Source: Hyphomicrobiales bacterium
GTDB taxonomy: Bacteria; Pseudomonadota; Alphaproteobacteria; Rhizobiales; Rhizobiaceae
NCBI GenBank assembly: GCA_900472925.1
Contig: UCJU01000013.1
Span: 30,093 to 90,395, forward strand
Length of the DNA stretch: 60,303 nt
Direction: 5' to 3'
Shown in pieces: positions 47,170 through 56,112 of the stretch. Below the pieces are notes generated by a model. That model was not told the DNA's origin. It searched no databases and saw only the letters and a program-made list of their open reading frames with translations. How positions within the stretch are numbered: position 1 is the stretch's first letter; the number at the start of each line of letters is the position of its first letter. A program made the position numbers and the translations under genes.

Positions 47170-50100
47170 CAGAGCAGACGCCTTCCGGTGGAAATGATTC
47201 CAAGCTGGCCTTTACGGCGCTCTTCGTCCGTCGTCCTATCCTCGCCGCTGTCATCAACACGCTTCTGGTGGTTGCTGGTCTTGCCGCGCTTGTGGGCGTT
47301 GACGTGCGTGAACTGCCGGATGTCGACCGTCCGGTGATTACCGTGCGCACCACCTATGACGGCGCATCGCCGCAAACCATCGACCAGGAAGTGACGCAGA
47401 ACATCGAGGGCGCCGTTGCGCGCGTCAGCGGCGTGAAATCCATTTCCTCGGCATCGCAATTCGGTACAAGCCGGGTGACGATGGAATTCAACGACAACGT
47501 CGATATCGCCGTTGCTTCGAACGACGTGCGCGATGCCATCGGTCGCATCACCAACCAGATGCCTGACGATGCCGACGAACCGCAGATCATCAAGGCCGAT
47601 TCCGATAGCCAGCCGATCATGCGTCTCGCCGTCACGTCCTCCAGCCTCAGCATGGAAGACCTGACCAAACTGGTCGATGACGAGATCATCGACCGTCTGG
47701 CAGCCGTGGATGGCGTGGCCGACGTGGAGCTTTATGGCGATCAGGAAAAGGTATTCCGCATCGATCTCGATCAGGGTGCGCTCGCCAGCCGTGGCCTGAC
47801 CGTGACGGATGTTTCGAATGCGCTTGGGACCGCTGCGCTGGACGTTCCGGCCGGATCGCTCAAAAGCTCGACGCAGGACATCGTGGTTCGCGCCACTGCC
47901 AGCCTGACGAAACCCTCCGAATTTGAAAATCTTATCATCAAGGATCGCGTGCGTCTTCGTGATGTCGCCAGTGTCATGCTGGGCGCGAATGATGAGACGA
48001 CTTCCTTGCGGTCCAACGGCGTCCAGGGCGTGGGTCTTGGCGTTATCCGTCAGGCGCAGTCCAATACCCTGAACATATCGACCGGCGTCAAGGCTGCCGT
48101 CGCGGCGATGGCACCCAACCTGCCTGAGAACACCCGCATCGTGGTGACCAGCGATGACGCGGTGTTCATCGAAGGCGCGCTGCACGAGGTCCAGCTTGCC
48201 CTCGGCCTTTCCGCTCTGATCGTCGTCGTGGTCCTCTACCTCTTCTTCCGGGATTGGCGCGCAACGCTCATCCCTGCGATTACCATGCCAGTGGCGCTTA
48301 TCGGCACCATTGTTGCGATCTACATGGTCGGCTTCTCGGTCAACATTCTGACGCTGCTTGCCATCGTGCTGGCCACTGGGCTTGTGGTGGATGATGCTAT
48401 CGTCGTTCTCGAAAACATCGTGCGCCGTCGCTCCGAAGGGATGGGTCCGCGGGCGGCTGCCGTTCTCGGCACGCAGGAGGTTTTCTTTGCGGTCATCGCA
48501 ACGACGGCAACGCTTGCCGCTGTCTTCATTCCGCTGTCGTTCCTGCCGGGACAGCTCGGCGGCCTGTTCCGCGAATTCGGTTTCGTGCTGGCCTTTGCGG
48601 TTGGTCTGTCTTCGATCGTCGCGCTGACGCTCTGCCCCATGCTGGCATCGCGGATGCTGAAAAATGGCGTCAAGGAGCCGACCGGGCCGCTTGCCTGGTT
48701 CGGCAAGGTATTTGCGTCGACCTATAAGAGCACGCTATCGGCCTGCCTCAACAACCCTTTGATCGTCGTCATCGTTGCACTCGGTTTTGCTGGCGTGTCG
48801 TGGATTGCGTTCGGCATGGTGCAGAACGAGTTGACACCACGCGAAGATCGCTCCTCTGTCACGTTGCGTGTCACCGCTCCCCAGGGCGTCAGTCTTGAAT
48901 ATACGCGTGACCAGTTGCAGCGCATCGAAGAAAACCTGCAGCCTCTTCGCGACAGCGGCGAAATCCGCAATATTTATTCCATCACCGGAATGAACGGTTC
49001 ATCCAATACCGGCTTTGTTGTTCTGACGCTGGCGCCTTGGGCTGACCGTGAGCGCACCCAGAACCAGATCGCGCAGGACATCAACGCCGCAGCGCAGACA
49101 GTGCCGGGGCTTCGGGCTTCCGCATCGCAGCCCAACAGCCTGCGTATTCGCGGCGCTGGCAACGGTCTCAGCATGGCCATGATCGGCACCAACTATTCGG
49201 CGCTGACGGAAGCCACGCAAAAGCTGCTGTTATCCATGGAAGAAAGTGGCCTGTTCGACACGCCACGTTTCGAAAACGAGCCCAATCAGGCACAGTTGTC
49301 CGTTTCGATCGATCGTGAGCGAGCGTCCGATCTGGGTATCGACATCACCGGACTGTCAACGGCCATGCAATCGCTTCTCGAAGGCCGGTCCATCGTCGAT
49401 GTCTTCGTGGATGGCGATGCCGTTCCCGTGCGGCTGTTGTCCTCGACGCGCCCCATCAATGATCCCACCGATCTGGAAAATATCTTCCTGAAGGCGAAAG
49501 ACGGGCGCATGGTGCCGATGTCGATCGTCGCATCCTTGAAGGAAACGGCTGTTTCACCGCAGCTCAACCGCGAACAGCAATTGCCATCGGTGGGCTTCAC
49601 GGCAAACCTGAGAGAAGGCGTATCGCTGGGTGAAGCTGTGGCCAAGGTCAATGAGATGGCAGGTTCCATCATGCCCGCAGGCGCACGTCTTTTGCCACTG
49701 GGCGAAGCCGCCACTTTGCAGGAAAACTCCAGCGGCATGCTGCTGACCTTCGGCTTTGCCATCGCGATCATCTTTCTGGTTCTGGCAGCACAGTTTGAAA
49801 GTGTTCTGAGTTCCGTCATTATCATGTCGACGGTGCCGCTCGGCCTTGCCTGCGCGGTCATAGCCTTGCTGTTTACCGGCTCCAGCCTCAATGTGTATAG
49901 CCAGATCGGTCTGGTGCTTCTGGTGGGCGTGATGGCGAAGAACGGCATCCTGATCGTGGAATTCGCCAACCATCTACGTGACCAGGGCGCCAGCGTCCGT
50001 GAGGCCATCGAAAAGGCCTGCAGCATTCGTCTGCGTCCTGTGATGATGACCATGATTGCCACCATTCTTGGCGGTGTACCGCTTGTTCTGGCGCAAGGTG

Positions 50101-50318
50101 CCGGTGCGGAAGCGCGTATTGCGCTCGGTTGGGTCATCGTCGGCGGCCTGGGTTTTGCGACGCTGATCACGCTTTATATCACGCCGGTTTCCTACCTGTT
50201 GATTGCGCGCTTCGCCAAGCCGCAGGCCGATGCCGAGATACGTCTGCACCGCGAACTGGAAACGGCCATTCGCCGCCGCGCCATCGAAGAGGACAAACCG
50301 CTGCTGGCCGCAGAATGA
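47166..50318 (+). CDS. RND multidrug efflux pump, HAE-1 type (AcrB/MexB-like)
   Basis: Inner-membrane proton-driven exporter of 1050 residues with twelve helices and two large periplasmic domains. Key residues for proton relay are present as D409 and D410 in LVVDDAIVVLENI on helix 4. VFIPLSFLPGQLGGLFREF and the helix 10-11 region GVMAKNGILIVEFANHLRDQG are typical. The N-terminus RRPILAAVINTLLVVAGLAAL is also usual. Likely substrates are hydrophobic drugs or bile-salt-like compounds, inferred only from family. The operon ends in an intrinsic terminator. Confidence 0.95.
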   Translation: MTEQTPSGGNDSKLAFTALFVRRPILAAVINTLLVVAGLAALVGVDVRELPDVDRPVITVRTTYDGASPQTIDQEVTQNIEGAVARVSGVKSISSASQFGTSRVTMEFNDNVDIAVASNDVRDAIGRITNQMPDDADEPQIIKADSDSQPIMRLAVTSSSLSMEDLTKLVDDEIIDRLAAVDGVADVELYGDQEKVFRIDLDQGALASRGLTVTDVSNALGTAALDVPAGSLKSSTQDIVVRATASLTKPSEFENLIIKDRVRLRDVASVMLGANDETTSLRSNGVQGVGLGVIRQAQSNTLNISTGVKAAVAAMAPNLPENTRIVVTSDDAVFIEGALHEVQLALGLSALIVVVVLYLFFRDWRATLIPAITMPVALIGTIVAIYMVGFSVNILTLLAIVLATGLVVDDAIVVLENIVRRRSEGMGPRAAAVLGTQEVFFAVIATTATLAAVFIPLSFLPGQLGGLFREFGFVLAFAVGLSSIVALTLCPMLASRMLKNGVKEPTGPLAWFGKVFASTYKSTLSACLNNPLIVVIVALGFAGVSWIAFGMVQNELTPREDRSSVTLRVTAPQGVSLEYTRDQLQRIEENLQPLRDSGEIRNIYSITGMNGSSNTGFVVLTLAPWADRERTQNQIAQDINAAAQTVPGLRASASQPNSLRIRGAGNGLSMAMIGTNYSALTEATQKLLLSMEESGLFDTPRFENEPNQAQLSVSIDRERASDLGIDITGLSTAMQSLLEGRSIVDVFVDGDAVPVRLLSSTRPINDPTDLENIFLKAKDGRMVPMSIVASLKETAVSPQLNREQQLPSVGFTANLREGVSLGEAVAKVNEMAGSIMPAGARLLPLGEAATLQENSSGMLLTFGFAIAIIFLVLAAQFESVLSSVIIMSTVPLGLACAVIALLFTGSSLNVYSQIGLVLLVGVMAKNGILIVEFANHLRDQGASVREAIEKACSIRLRPVMMTMIATILGGVPLVLAQGAGAEARIALGWVIVGGLGFATLITLYITPVSYLLIARFAKPQADAEIRLHRELETAIRRRAIEEDKPLLAAE

Positions 50319-50384
50319 GTTGATCCCGAGCGCGCGTTTCCGAAAACGCCAATGCTGGACAAACGCAAAGTGGTGTCACATACC

Positions 50385-50417
50385 AACCGGGCTTACCCTA
50401 CAGGTGAGTCCGGTTTT
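50385..50417 (+). terminator. Intrinsic terminator after the efflux operon
   Basis: A 13-bp stem pairs 50385-50397 with 50403-50415, including two G-U pairs. The loop is five bases (CTACA) and four T follow. It lies 67 bases after the pump stop and just before the flavoprotein ribosome-binding site. Confidence 0.82.
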
Positions 50418-50437
50418 GCATTGCAGTGGAGACGATG

Positions 50438-51856
50438 ATGGCTTTGAAGGATGTTGTGTCCGGAACGAGAAACGAAGCAGGTATTGCTGCCGTTCTCGAC
50501 AGTCTGAAACAGCTGCTTGGTGAGAAGCTTCAGACCGGCCACTCCTTTCGTGAGCAACATGCCCACACGACGACATATCTCACCACGCAATTGCCCGACG
50601 GTGTGGTCTTCGCCGAAACCACCGATGACGTGAAAGCAGTCGTCAAGGCGTGCGCGCAGCACAAGGTTCCCGTGATCGGCTTCGGTGTCGGCTCGTCACT
50701 CGAGGGGCAGGTAAACGCCCCCAGCGGCGGTATCTCGGTTGATTTCAGCCGCATGAACCGCATCATTTCCGTCAATGCCGAAGACCTCGACGTCACCGTC
50801 GAGCCGGGTGTGACGCGTGAACAGCTCAATACCTATCTGCGTGACACCGGCCTGTTTTTCCCGATCGATCCCGGTGCCAATGCCTCCATCGGCGGCATGG
50901 CATCGACCCGTGCTTCCGGCACCAACGCCGTTCGCTACGGCACGATGAAGGATAATGTGCTGGCGCTGACGGTGGTAACGGCCGATGGCGAGGAAATCCG
51001 CACAGGTCGGCGCGCGCGCAAGTCGTCGGCAGGATATGATCTGACACGGCTTTTCGTCGGTGCCGAAGGTACGCTCGGGCTTATCACATCCGTGACGCTG
51101 CGCCTGCAAGGCATTCCAGAAAAGATCACCGGTGGTGTGTGCACGTTCGATACGATCAAAGCTGCCTGCGATGCGGTCATCATGACCGTGCAGATGGGCA
51201 TTCCCTTTGCGCGGATAGAGCTTCTCGACGAGGTACAAATCCGCGCCTGCAATGCCTATTCCTGCCTTTCCTATGATGAAAAACCTACACTGTTTCTGGA
51301 GTTTCACGGTACGGAGGAAACCACGGCCCTTCAATCCCAGCAGTTTTCCGAGGTCGTGGCGGAGTGCGGCGGGGGTGAATTTCGCTGGACAGGTGATGCG
51401 CAGGAGCGTGCCAAGCTGTGGAAAGCCCGCCATGATGCCTATTGGGCGTCAAAGGCGCTGGCGCCACATCTTGATGCGCTCTCGACGGATGTCTGCGTGC
51501 CCATTTCCCGCTTTGCGGAATGCGTGACCGAGACGCAGCAGGACATTATCGACAACGGGATGCTCGCGCCCATTGTCGGCCATGCGGGCGACGGGAACTT
51601 CCACGTTCTTGTGCTGTTCGACGGCAAGGATGCCACCAGCATTGCCAACACAGAAGCCTTCGTGGCGCGGTTGAACCGGCGGGCGATTGCCATGGATGGC
51701 ACCTGCACCGGTGAACACGGCATAGGGCAGGGGAAAATGAGCTTTCTGGAAGAAGAGGTTGGAAACGCACTGGATATGATGATTGCCATCAAGCGGTCAC
51801 TTGATCCGGATAACATCTTCAATCCCGGCAAGCTTTTTCGCAGCCATAAACCGTAG
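50438..51856 (+). CDS. FAD-linked oxidase, D-lactate/glycolate dehydrogenase type (GlcD-like)
   Basis: Flavoprotein of 472 residues that would oxidise D-lactate, glycolate or a related 2-hydroxy acid. The FAD-binding PCMH domain shows VVKACAQHKVPVIGFGVGSSLEGQ and IDPGANASIGGMASTRASGTNAVRYG. The C-terminal FAD-oxidase domain has VGHAGDGNFHVL and the signature DGTCTGEHGIGQGKMSF. The ATG at 50438 is six bases after GGAG; ATG 50435 and GTG 50426 are too close to it. It stands alone, followed by asmA-like gene. Substrate is not determined. Confidence 0.88.
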   Translation: MALKDVVSGTRNEAGIAAVLDSLKQLLGEKLQTGHSFREQHAHTTTYLTTQLPDGVVFAETTDDVKAVVKACAQHKVPVIGFGVGSSLEGQVNAPSGGISVDFSRMNRIISVNAEDLDVTVEPGVTREQLNTYLRDTGLFFPIDPGANASIGGMASTRASGTNAVRYGTMKDNVLALTVVTADGEEIRTGRRARKSSAGYDLTRLFVGAEGTLGLITSVTLRLQGIPEKITGGVCTFDTIKAACDAVIMTVQMGIPFARIELLDEVQIRACNAYSCLSYDEKPTLFLEFHGTEETTALQSQQFSEVVAECGGGEFRWTGDAQERAKLWKARHDAYWASKALAPHLDALSTDVCVPISRFAECVTETQQDIIDNGMLAPIVGHAGDGNFHVLVLFDGKDATSIANTEAFVARLNRRAIAMDGTCTGEHGIGQGKMSFLEEEVGNALDMMIAIKRSLDPDNIFNPGKLFRSHKP

Positions 51857-51941
51857 GAATGTGTTGCGAAACCTGAAATGGAGCTTGCTCTGTCAGGGAA
51901 AAAAGATAGTTTTCATCGTCATTTAAGGGAGACGCGGAGTC

Positions 51942-54900
51942 GTGCTCGGACGCATATTGGTTTTTCTGGGCGGACTGTTGGTGGTGGCGCTGTTTGCAGC
52001 GCTGCTCATACCCTATTTCATCGACTGGACGGATTTTCGGCGGAACTTCGAAGATCAGGCGAGTCGCATCATCGGCAAGAAAGTCGTCGTGCATGGCCGT
52101 GTCGAAGCGCGGCTGTTGCCTTTTCCATCCGTTACGCTGCATGATGTGCGCGCCGGTATGGATGCCGATGGCTCTCCGCAAATTCAGGTTGCCCGCTTCT
52201 CCATGGATGCGGAGCTCGCGCCCTTTCTTTCGGGTGAAGCGCGTATCTTCGACATGCGTATCGAAGAACCGAAAGCACGCATTCGGCTTCTGAAAGACGG
52301 TACGCTGGACTGGACGCGCGGAAGCCGCGCCGTCATTCCCGCAAAGACCGTCGTTCTGGAAAATGTCAGCATCGAAGGCGGGCAGATCGAATTCATCGAT
52401 GAGCAGTCCGGTCGCAACCGCACCGTGACGGGGTTGACTGCGGATATGTCTGCGAAGTCTCTCGCCGGTCCGTGGCGGGCCGATGGCCGCGCTGCAGTCG
52501 ATGGCCATGCCGGATCATTCTCGCTTTCGAGCAGTGAGCCGGATTCGACGGTGGGGCGCATGGGTCTCCGTCTTCGTATGCTGCCGGACGAGCATCCTGT
52601 CGAAATCGATCTCGATGGCGCGATTGCCGCGACCGAGGGGCGCCCCGTCTATAGCGGCTCCTTCACCTTCAATTTCCGTCAGGACGACAAGCAGAAGCAG
52701 CAGAACGCTCAGCCGATGTTTTCCGCACCCCGCACCCGCGGGAGCTTCGAGCTGACCAATGGGCGGGTTCGCGTGCCGAGCTACCGCATGGAGCTGGGCG
52801 GCACTGAAAATCCCTATATCATCACCGGCGAGGCGACGCTGGACACCGGGACTGCTCCCGAATTTCTTCTGACCGCCGATGGTCAGCAGATCGATTTCAA
52901 TCGCTTTGCGCCTGCCCCTGTCCAGACCGGCAAGACATCGCGCGTGCCGACCGTTCCGGTTCGCCAGCGCATAGAGGCCTTTGCCAGCCTCATTGCCCGC
53001 ATTCCGGTGCCGCAGGTGCCCGGGAAAGCCAGTATCCGGCTTCCGGCGCTGGTGTCCGACGATACCACCATTCGCGATATCAGGCTCGATGTTCGCCCGA
53101 ATGGGGCTGGATGGCAGGTGGAAAACGCGGTTGCCGTACTGCCCGGTCGCACCCAGCTAGAGGCGAAGGGATCTTTGACGCTGACGGGTGGCCCCGCCTT
53201 CAACGGTGACCTGTTGCTGGCGTCCAACCAACCATCGGGACTGGCCAATTGGTTGTCCGGCACGGTCGATCCGGCGATCCGCCAGCTCAACGCCGCCGGT
53301 TTTTCCTCCAAGGTGTCTCTCACCACGCAGGCGCAACGTTTCGAAGATCTGGAACTTGCCATCGGGCAGGCGACGCTCCATGGGCGTCTTGAACGCCAGT
53401 CCATCGACAAGGGTGCGAGCATAGATATCGATCTCGCCGGTGATGAGATCGATGTGGATGCCTTGAGGGCGCTGGGTGGTCTGGTGCTCGGCGATCAGGT
53501 CGGCAGTTCGATCATGGATCACCGCATCGCAGCCAAATTCAAGGCCGACCGCTTCAATATGGCAGGTGTTACCGCCAACCGGGTGGAAACCGAGTTTACG
53601 TTGGCAAGCGGTGTTCTTTCGCTGGACAAAATGACAGCAGGCGACATTGCTGGAGCCGAAGTGCGCGCGAAAGGCCAGTTGAAAGGTTCACTCAAGGAGT
53701 TTGCAGGCAAGGGTACTTTCAACCTCCATGCAACCGACATGCAGCCTGTATTCGCTTTGCTGCGCCAGAAATTGCCGTCTCATCCCGTTGTCGATCGTCT
53801 TGTTCGAAGCGCGCCCTGGTATGCGAATTCCGACATTGCGGTTGATCTCTCGGTCGATAGCAATGCGGGCGGCGCCAATGCCGCTGTCTCCGGCACCATC
53901 AACGGCAGTCGCGTGTCTGCCGTGGCAAAGCTTCCCGATGTTTTGGCCGATACGGACGACAAGGCGCTGACGCTGGAAGCGGTGCTCAAGAACCAGTCGA
54001 CGGCCATTCTCTTTGGTCAGGCCGGGCTTGACCCCTTGCCGTTCGATGCGGATGGGGAAGGGCTGCTGTCGCTGAAGCTGAACGGCACGCTCGGCTCGCC
54101 TGTACAGACGGATTTCCGCTTCTCAACGGAGCGCACCCACTTTTCCGCCAATGGAAGCTTCTCTCTGACGGCTGCGAATTTTGCCCAGGGTAACGCCGAT
54201 ATCGCTTTGGAAAGTGCCGATATCGAGCCCTATCTGATCATGAACGCCGTCGGTCTGCCGCAACTGGGTGGCGGGATGGCGACCAAGGTCAATGGCAAGC
54301 TGGCGGTGGATAAGGAAAAGGCCACTCTTGCCAACCTGTCCGGGCAGGCGGGCGGCAATGCATTTTCCGGTAATCTCTCGGTCTCGAAAGCCGCACCTTA
54401 CAAGGTGACGGGAGACCTCGCTCTCAACGCCATCGATCTTGCGTGGCTGGGCGACACGATCTACGGCCCGGTCATCGACCCGGAGACCGGCGCACTGAGT
54501 GCAAAGCCGGTTTCGCTCCCGGCGTTTCCCAAGCTCGATGCATCCGTCGCGGTCAAAGCTGCCAATTTCGATACCGGGTCATTTGGCGTCGTCACGGGTT
54601 CGTCCTTCGCGTTCAACCATGCCAATGGCGTATTGTCGCTTGATAATCTGGCAGGCGACTGGATGGGCGGCAAAGTCTCGGGCCGTCTCTCCATGGCGAC
54701 CGGCGAGGGGGCGGGCATATTCCGTACCAAGCTCTCCGTTTCGGCTGCCAACCCTGAAAGCGTTATGTGGAAAAGCGGCCAGACGCCCGTGGCGGCCGGT
54801 CGGTTCGGATTGGATTTGACGGCGGAGGCGACTGGCAAGAGCGTTAGCGAGTTGTTGTCATCGGCTGGCGGTTCTGGAGAAATTCGCACCAGCGGATTGG

Positions 54901-55631
54901 TCCTGCGGGGGCTGAACCAAGCGGCGTTCCAACCATGGATACAGGCGGCCAAGGATATTCAAGGCCCGGTCGATGCCGCAAAGGTTCGCCCCCTGGTGGA
55001 TGCTCATCTCTGGCAGGGAGAAATTCCGCTGGGTGAAGTCGCAATGCCCTTTACGCTCAGCGATGGAAATCTGCGCATCCAGAATGTCACGGCCAAGACG
55101 CAGCAGATGTCTCTCAATGGCGATGTCGCACTCGATATTGCAGATGAGACGATGACAGGCGGCCTCGATTTGCTATTCAATCCCGGCACGGAAGAGATTG
55201 CCGGTGCCGAGCCGTCGATCCGGTTGAACTATACCGGTCCGTTGAGGCAGCCGGCATTGACGACCGACGTTTCCGGTTTGACGGCGTATCTTTCGATGCG
55301 CGCTTTCGAACTCGAACGCCGCCGTGTCGAAGCCCTGCAGGCCAGCATCATGGAAAAGCAGCGCCTGCGTCGCGAAGTGGCGCTCTATCGCTTTCAGGCA
55401 ACGGAACGGCAGGCGGCGATTGAACGCGCAGCGGCAGCGGAGCAGACGCGGAAACTCGAAGAAGAGCGCTTGCGTGCGATGGCGCAGGAGCGACTTGAAG
55501 CCGAAAAGGCAAACCAAGAGCGCCTGCAACGTCAACAGGACGCGCAACCCAAGCCGCAGCCCGGCCCGGTTTTCACGGTTCCCCCAACCGGCGAAAACTT
55601 CCGCGCACCGCCAAATGGCGGAACGCCGTAA
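51942..55631 (+). CDS. Very large AsmA-family envelope protein
   Basis: Predicted inner-membrane-anchored protein of 1229 residues from a GTG start. One N-terminal membrane span (LVFLGGLLVVALFAALLIPYF) is followed by the AsmA domain opening (FRRNFEDQASRIIGKKVVVHGRVEARLLPFPSVTL). A very long periplasmic beta-rich region follows, and then an AsmA_2-like C-terminal part with ISGEARI-type segments. The last about 120 residues form a charged coiled coil rich in Arg, Glu and Gln, ending in a Pro-rich tail. AsmA-like proteins are thought to move phospholipids or affect outer membrane assembly as bridges between membranes; the length would suit spanning the periplasm. It stands alone, convergent with the RHH gene. 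Confidence 0.86.
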   Translation: MLGRILVFLGGLLVVALFAALLIPYFIDWTDFRRNFEDQASRIIGKKVVVHGRVEARLLPFPSVTLHDVRAGMDADGSPQIQVARFSMDAELAPFLSGEARIFDMRIEEPKARIRLLKDGTLDWTRGSRAVIPAKTVVLENVSIEGGQIEFIDEQSGRNRTVTGLTADMSAKSLAGPWRADGRAAVDGHAGSFSLSSSEPDSTVGRMGLRLRMLPDEHPVEIDLDGAIAATEGRPVYSGSFTFNFRQDDKQKQQNAQPMFSAPRTRGSFELTNGRVRVPSYRMELGGTENPYIITGEATLDTGTAPEFLLTADGQQIDFNRFAPAPVQTGKTSRVPTVPVRQRIEAFASLIARIPVPQVPGKASIRLPALVSDDTTIRDIRLDVRPNGAGWQVENAVAVLPGRTQLEAKGSLTLTGGPAFNGDLLLASNQPSGLANWLSGTVDPAIRQLNAAGFSSKVSLTTQAQRFEDLELAIGQATLHGRLERQSIDKGASIDIDLAGDEIDVDALRALGGLVLGDQVGSSIMDHRIAAKFKADRFNMAGVTANRVETEFTLASGVLSLDKMTAGDIAGAEVRAKGQLKGSLKEFAGKGTFNLHATDMQPVFALLRQKLPSHPVVDRLVRSAPWYANSDIAVDLSVDSNAGGANAAVSGTINGSRVSAVAKLPDVLADTDDKALTLEAVLKNQSTAILFGQAGLDPLPFDADGEGLLSLKLNGTLGSPVQTDFRFSTERTHFSANGSFSLTAANFAQGNADIALESADIEPYLIMNAVGLPQLGGGMATKVNGKLAVDKEKATLANLSGQAGGNAFSGNLSVSKAAPYKVTGDLALNAIDLAWLGDTIYGPVIDPETGALSAKPVSLPAFPKLDASVAVKAANFDTGSFGVVTGSSFAFNHANGVLSLDNLAGDWMGGKVSGRLSMATGEGAGIFRTKLSVSAANPESVMWKSGQTPVAAGRFGLDLTAEATGKSVSELLSSAGGSGEIRTSGLVLRGLNQAAFQPWIQAAKDIQGPVDAAKVRPLVDAHLWQGEIPLGEVAMPFTLSDGNLRIQNVTAKTQQMSLNGDVALDIADETMTGGLDLLFNPGTEEIAGAEPSIRLNYTGPLRQPALTTDVSGLTAYLSMRAFELERRRVEALQASIMEKQRLRREVALYRFQATERQAAIERAAAAEQTRKLEEERLRAMAQERLEAEKANQERLQRQQDAQPKPQPGPVFTVPPTGENFRAPPNGGTP

Positions 55632-55684
55632 TAGGCGTTTCGTGACGGTGTCCGACTTTGGTTATGGCGGTTGAGACTGATTGA

Positions 55685-55894
55685 TTACTGCGTCTTCAGC
55701 CAGTTCAGAACGTAGACGCGCAGCGATGACGAGAGATTGCTGCCTTCGGGGCGCTTGTCGTCTATTTCGGCCAGAAGGGCCGCGAAGCTCATTTTTCTCT
55801 TTTCGGCGATGATGCGCAACTCATCCCAGAAGGCGTCTTCGAGAGAGATGCTGGTGCGGTGGCCGTGGAGGGTGGTGGAGTGCTTGCGAATCAA
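55685..55894 (-). CDS. Ribbon-helix-helix DNA-binding protein
   Basis: Small predicted transcription factor of 69 residues with an RHH_4-like fold: a strand with HRTSISLEDAFWDEL and helices AEKRKMSFAALLAEI and SLRVYVLNWLKT. The start is TTG at 55894 with GGAAAG eight bases upstream. It stands alone, convergent with the AsmA gene. There is no partner toxin gene beside it. The target is unknown; autoregulation would be usual for this class. Confidence 0.83.
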   Translation of the reverse strand: MIRKHSTTLHGHRTSISLEDAFWDELRIIAEKRKMSFAALLAEIDDKRPEGSNLSSSLRVYVLNWLKTQ

Positions 55895-56065
55895 ATCTGT
55901 GGCTTTCCAAACTGATATAACATGCTGTCAGTTTGATTCAGGGTTCGCGCCTAAGCTGATGATTTTGAATCTGCTTCATTCTGCTAGCGTTCAATAACGC
56001 CGCTTGTCCCGGGTAAGTTCCGCCGCTCAGACAGGCGGCGGTGCCGTCATTTTTGGTTGAAAAGC

Positions 56066-56095
56066 CATGACGGGAGGTCCTGCCTGCCCGTCATG
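56066..56095 (-). terminator. Hairpin after degP, probable terminator
   Basis: CATGACGGG and CCCGTCATG form a nine-base-pair stem, extended by pairing inside the loop. On the minus strand four T follow within a few bases. It begins 18 bases after the degP stop. Confidence 0.6.
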
Positions 56096-56112
56096 TCCAA
56101 TTGCCCTGTGAC

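Noticed and set aside
55685..55894. Antitoxin of a toxin-antitoxin pair
   Set aside because: The RHH protein has no small toxin gene on either side; the neighbours are the AsmA-family gene and degP.
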